Origin: Mastigocoleus testarum BC008
GTDB lineage: Bacteria; Cyanobacteriota; Cyanobacteriia; Cyanobacteriales; Nostocaceae
Reading direction: 5' to 3'
DNA length: 64,000 nt
Assembly: GCF_001456025.1 (NCBI RefSeq)
Contig: NZ_LMTZ01000094.1
Coordinates: 1 to 64,000, forward strand
Shown here in pieces: positions 62,624 to 64,000 of the stretch. How positions within the stretch are numbered: the stretch's first letter is position 1; each line of letters starts with the position of its first letter. Under the pieces are notes generated by a model. That model was not told where the DNA came from, made no database searches, and saw nothing but the letters and a program-made list of their open reading frames with translations. The position numbers were made by a program, and so were the translations under genes.

Positions 62624-64000
62624 GTGTTCGACCTTCAGTCTATCCGGCAATTTTATCAACTCCACAAGGAATTCATTGATAATCTAATCTCCGGTGCTTT
62701 GCCTGCGATCACACCCTTGATTATTGGTTTTATATGGTGGTTGAAATGGCGACACCGCCAGCGTCGTATTCCTCCGGATATTTTTGCATTTGAAGTAATT
62801 AAACCCAAAAGTCCAGATCTGAAAAAGCGAATTTTGGGTGGTGATGATAAAGATGTTTTAGCCGACCGTAACATCCCCTATCAACAAAGGGTAGCAAATT
62901 GCAACGTTCGTAGAGAATTACAGCAGCAGCTAGAAGAGCATCGCTGGGTATTAATTTTAGGACGTACCGGAATCGGTAAAACACGGGAAGCAATAGAGTT
63001 AGCAAATAATCTTAACCAATTAGGTTGGACGGTACTTTACCTTAAGCCAGGTGAATGGCTAGATATTCCGGCGCGGATGCCCACAGAAATTGGCACTGAT
63101 CGCAAGTTACTGTTTATACTTGACGATCTAAACCGGAAAATGCATCGCAGTCACCAAGAAATATCCCCAGAAGCAGAGAAAAGTCCGGTAGAAAAGTTTT
63201 ATGTACCGTTACAAGAACGATTGCTACAAGCTTTGAAAAAATATGAGAGTTTCTGCGGTCAAGAAGAAGTAAGGGTAATTGCTACAGCACGAAATGAGAA
63301 ACAGTCACAGTTTAAGGAAGAAGCAAGTCCTTGGGAACAACTGCAATGGGATAAATACCCTAAACTCTGGCAACGGTTTAAAAGTTATGAATTACCAATT
63401 CCAGAAGATGATGCCATTATTGGGGTGCTTGCAGATGTAGTTAACAATATAGACATTTCTGCAAAACCTGAACAGTATCCTGAATTAGCAAAGCGTAACG
63501 ATGCCACTTTCAGAAATGTAGTGGAAAATTTGCGTAGGTTAAAAAGCGATCGTTTACCTTTGAATCCAAACACTTACCGAGAAAGCTTAGGAAAGACTTG
63601 GGAAAAACGTTATCAGGAAGCAGTGAGGAGGTACCCCGCTAGTCACCATATTTATGATGCGGTGGACTTGATACAGCAATTTGGCATTTTACTAGAACGT
63701 TTTACCGTAGGACCGACTGCACAAATGTTAGCGGGTGGAAATTTTTGGCAGAGGTTGCGGCGTTTGTGGCGAATTCGCCAAGCAATTAATTTTTTGGTTG
63801 ATGCTGAACGTATTCTCACACCCCGTGAGGGACAAATTGAAGGAAAGGGTAAGCAAATAGAAGTAGGGGAATATATTCAGTTTTTACTGAATTTTTTATT
63901 GAAACTAACAAAAAGACCATCAGTTTCAGGGGACATACTAATTTCGTTATATAGTTTTGGTAGTAAACTTTCGGAATCAAATCGCCACAAAGAAGCCCTA
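62624..64000 (+). CDS. Membrane-anchored STAND-type NTPase, 3' end outside the window
   Basis: 459 codons open to the window edge. GTG start at 62624; a TTG lies 15 bp upstream. One membrane helix near residues 28-40 (PAITPLIIGFIWWLKWR), then a P-loop (WVLILGRTGIGKTREAIELA) near residue 105-120 and a Walker B-like LLFILDDLNRK. An Asp-rich AAA/STAND domain follows, and the last visible residues (LYSFGSKLSESNRHKEAL) look like the start of a TPR. The layout, helix-NTPase-TPR, suggests another signalling or defence sensor. It is unrelated in sequence to the STAND proteins of the island. Confidence 0.75.
   Translation, partial: MFDLQSIRQFYQLHKEFIDNLISGALPAITPLIIGFIWWLKWRHRQRRIPPDIFAFEVIKPKSPDLKKRILGGDDKDVLADRNIPYQQRVANCNVRRELQQQLEEHRWVLILGRTGIGKTREAIELANNLNQLGWTVLYLKPGEWLDIPARMPTEIGTDRKLLFILDDLNRKMHRSHQEISPEAEKSPVEKFYVPLQERLLQALKKYESFCGQEEVRVIATARNEKQSQFKEEASPWEQLQWDKYPKLWQRFKSYELPIPEDDAIIGVLADVVNNIDISAKPEQYPELAKRNDATFRNVVENLRRLKSDRLPLNPNTYRESLGKTWEKRYQEAVRRYPASHHIYDAVDLIQQFGILLERFTVGPTAQMLAGGNFWQRLRRLWRIRQAINFLVDAERILTPREGQIEGKGKQIEVGEYIQFLLNFLLKLTKRPSVSGDILISLYSFGSKLSESNRHKEAL

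Overview
The window looks like chromosome from a filamentous, probably heterocyst-forming cyanobacterium (Nostocales). It is AT-rich and carries scattered GCGATCGC (HIP1) octamers, heptanucleotide tandem repeats and small interspersed palindromes. It also has a cyanobacterial AbrB regulator, a PyrR, a CuA-less (ARTO-type) terminal oxidase and a type I-D CRISPR system. There are no rRNA or tRNA genes that I can see. These statements rest on motif recognition; no database search was possible.

Layout. 0-0.8 kb: a Phd/VapC toxin-antitoxin pair. 1-6.1 kb: an RND efflux pump with its membrane fusion protein. 6.5-9.4 kb: an HD-domain hydrolase, a lone dipeptide-type ABC permease and a four-helix-bundle protein next to a MITE-like repeat. 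9.4-10.5 kb: an orphan Cas6-like protein with a C-terminal helix-turn-helix, about 30 kb from the CRISPR locus. 10.9-23.2 kb: a conflict-system island. It has two STAND NTPases with closely similar NTPase modules, the 3' remnant of a MoxR AAA+ ATPase, a vWA (CoxE-like) protein, an adaptor plus unknown-effector protein, an adaptor-adaptor-nucleosidase protein, a tiny stand-alone adaptor and a large TPR protein. A 46-bp near-identical direct repeat lies on each side. 23.5-28.2 kb: two DUF2231 membrane proteins followed by oxidase subunits II, I and III. 28.6-37.2 kb: a GMC oxidoreductase fused to an alpha/beta hydrolase, a SRPBCC-TM-metallo-beta-lactamase fusion, an NAD-dependent epimerase, an SDR and an unknown protein.

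37.3-52.8 kb: the type I-D CRISPR-Cas locus. A WYL regulator and a 25-repeat array (read on the minus strand) lie to the left. Then come cas3', cas10d, csc2, csc1, cas6, a toxin-antitoxin pair whose toxin carries a nonsense codon, cas4, cas1 and cas2. A 10-repeat array (plus strand) lies to the right. The two arrays point away from the cas genes and have homologous 190-bp leaders. 52.8-64 kb: a large membrane protein, a GT39 glycosyltransferase, a small zinc-ribbon membrane protein, 1.8 kb with no gene, then cyAbrB, an Rrf2 regulator, cobD/cbiB, pyrR and the 5' part of another STAND NTPase cut by the window edge.

How it fits together. In the island, two adaptor families recur. Family A is in the 553-, 319- and 541-residue proteins; family B is in the 1075-, 69- and 645-residue proteins. 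This suggests that homotypic adaptor contacts couple the NTPase sensors to separately encoded effectors and TPR partners. The loss of most of the MoxR gene beside its vWA partner and the duplication of the NTPase module suggest recent remodelling. A second theme is repeat invasion: palindromes and heptamer or longer tandem repeats sit inside reading frames (cas10d, cas3', the RND pump, the four-helix protein), supply stop codons (cas10d, hlyD, the 319-residue protein) or abut start codons (csc1, the RND pump).
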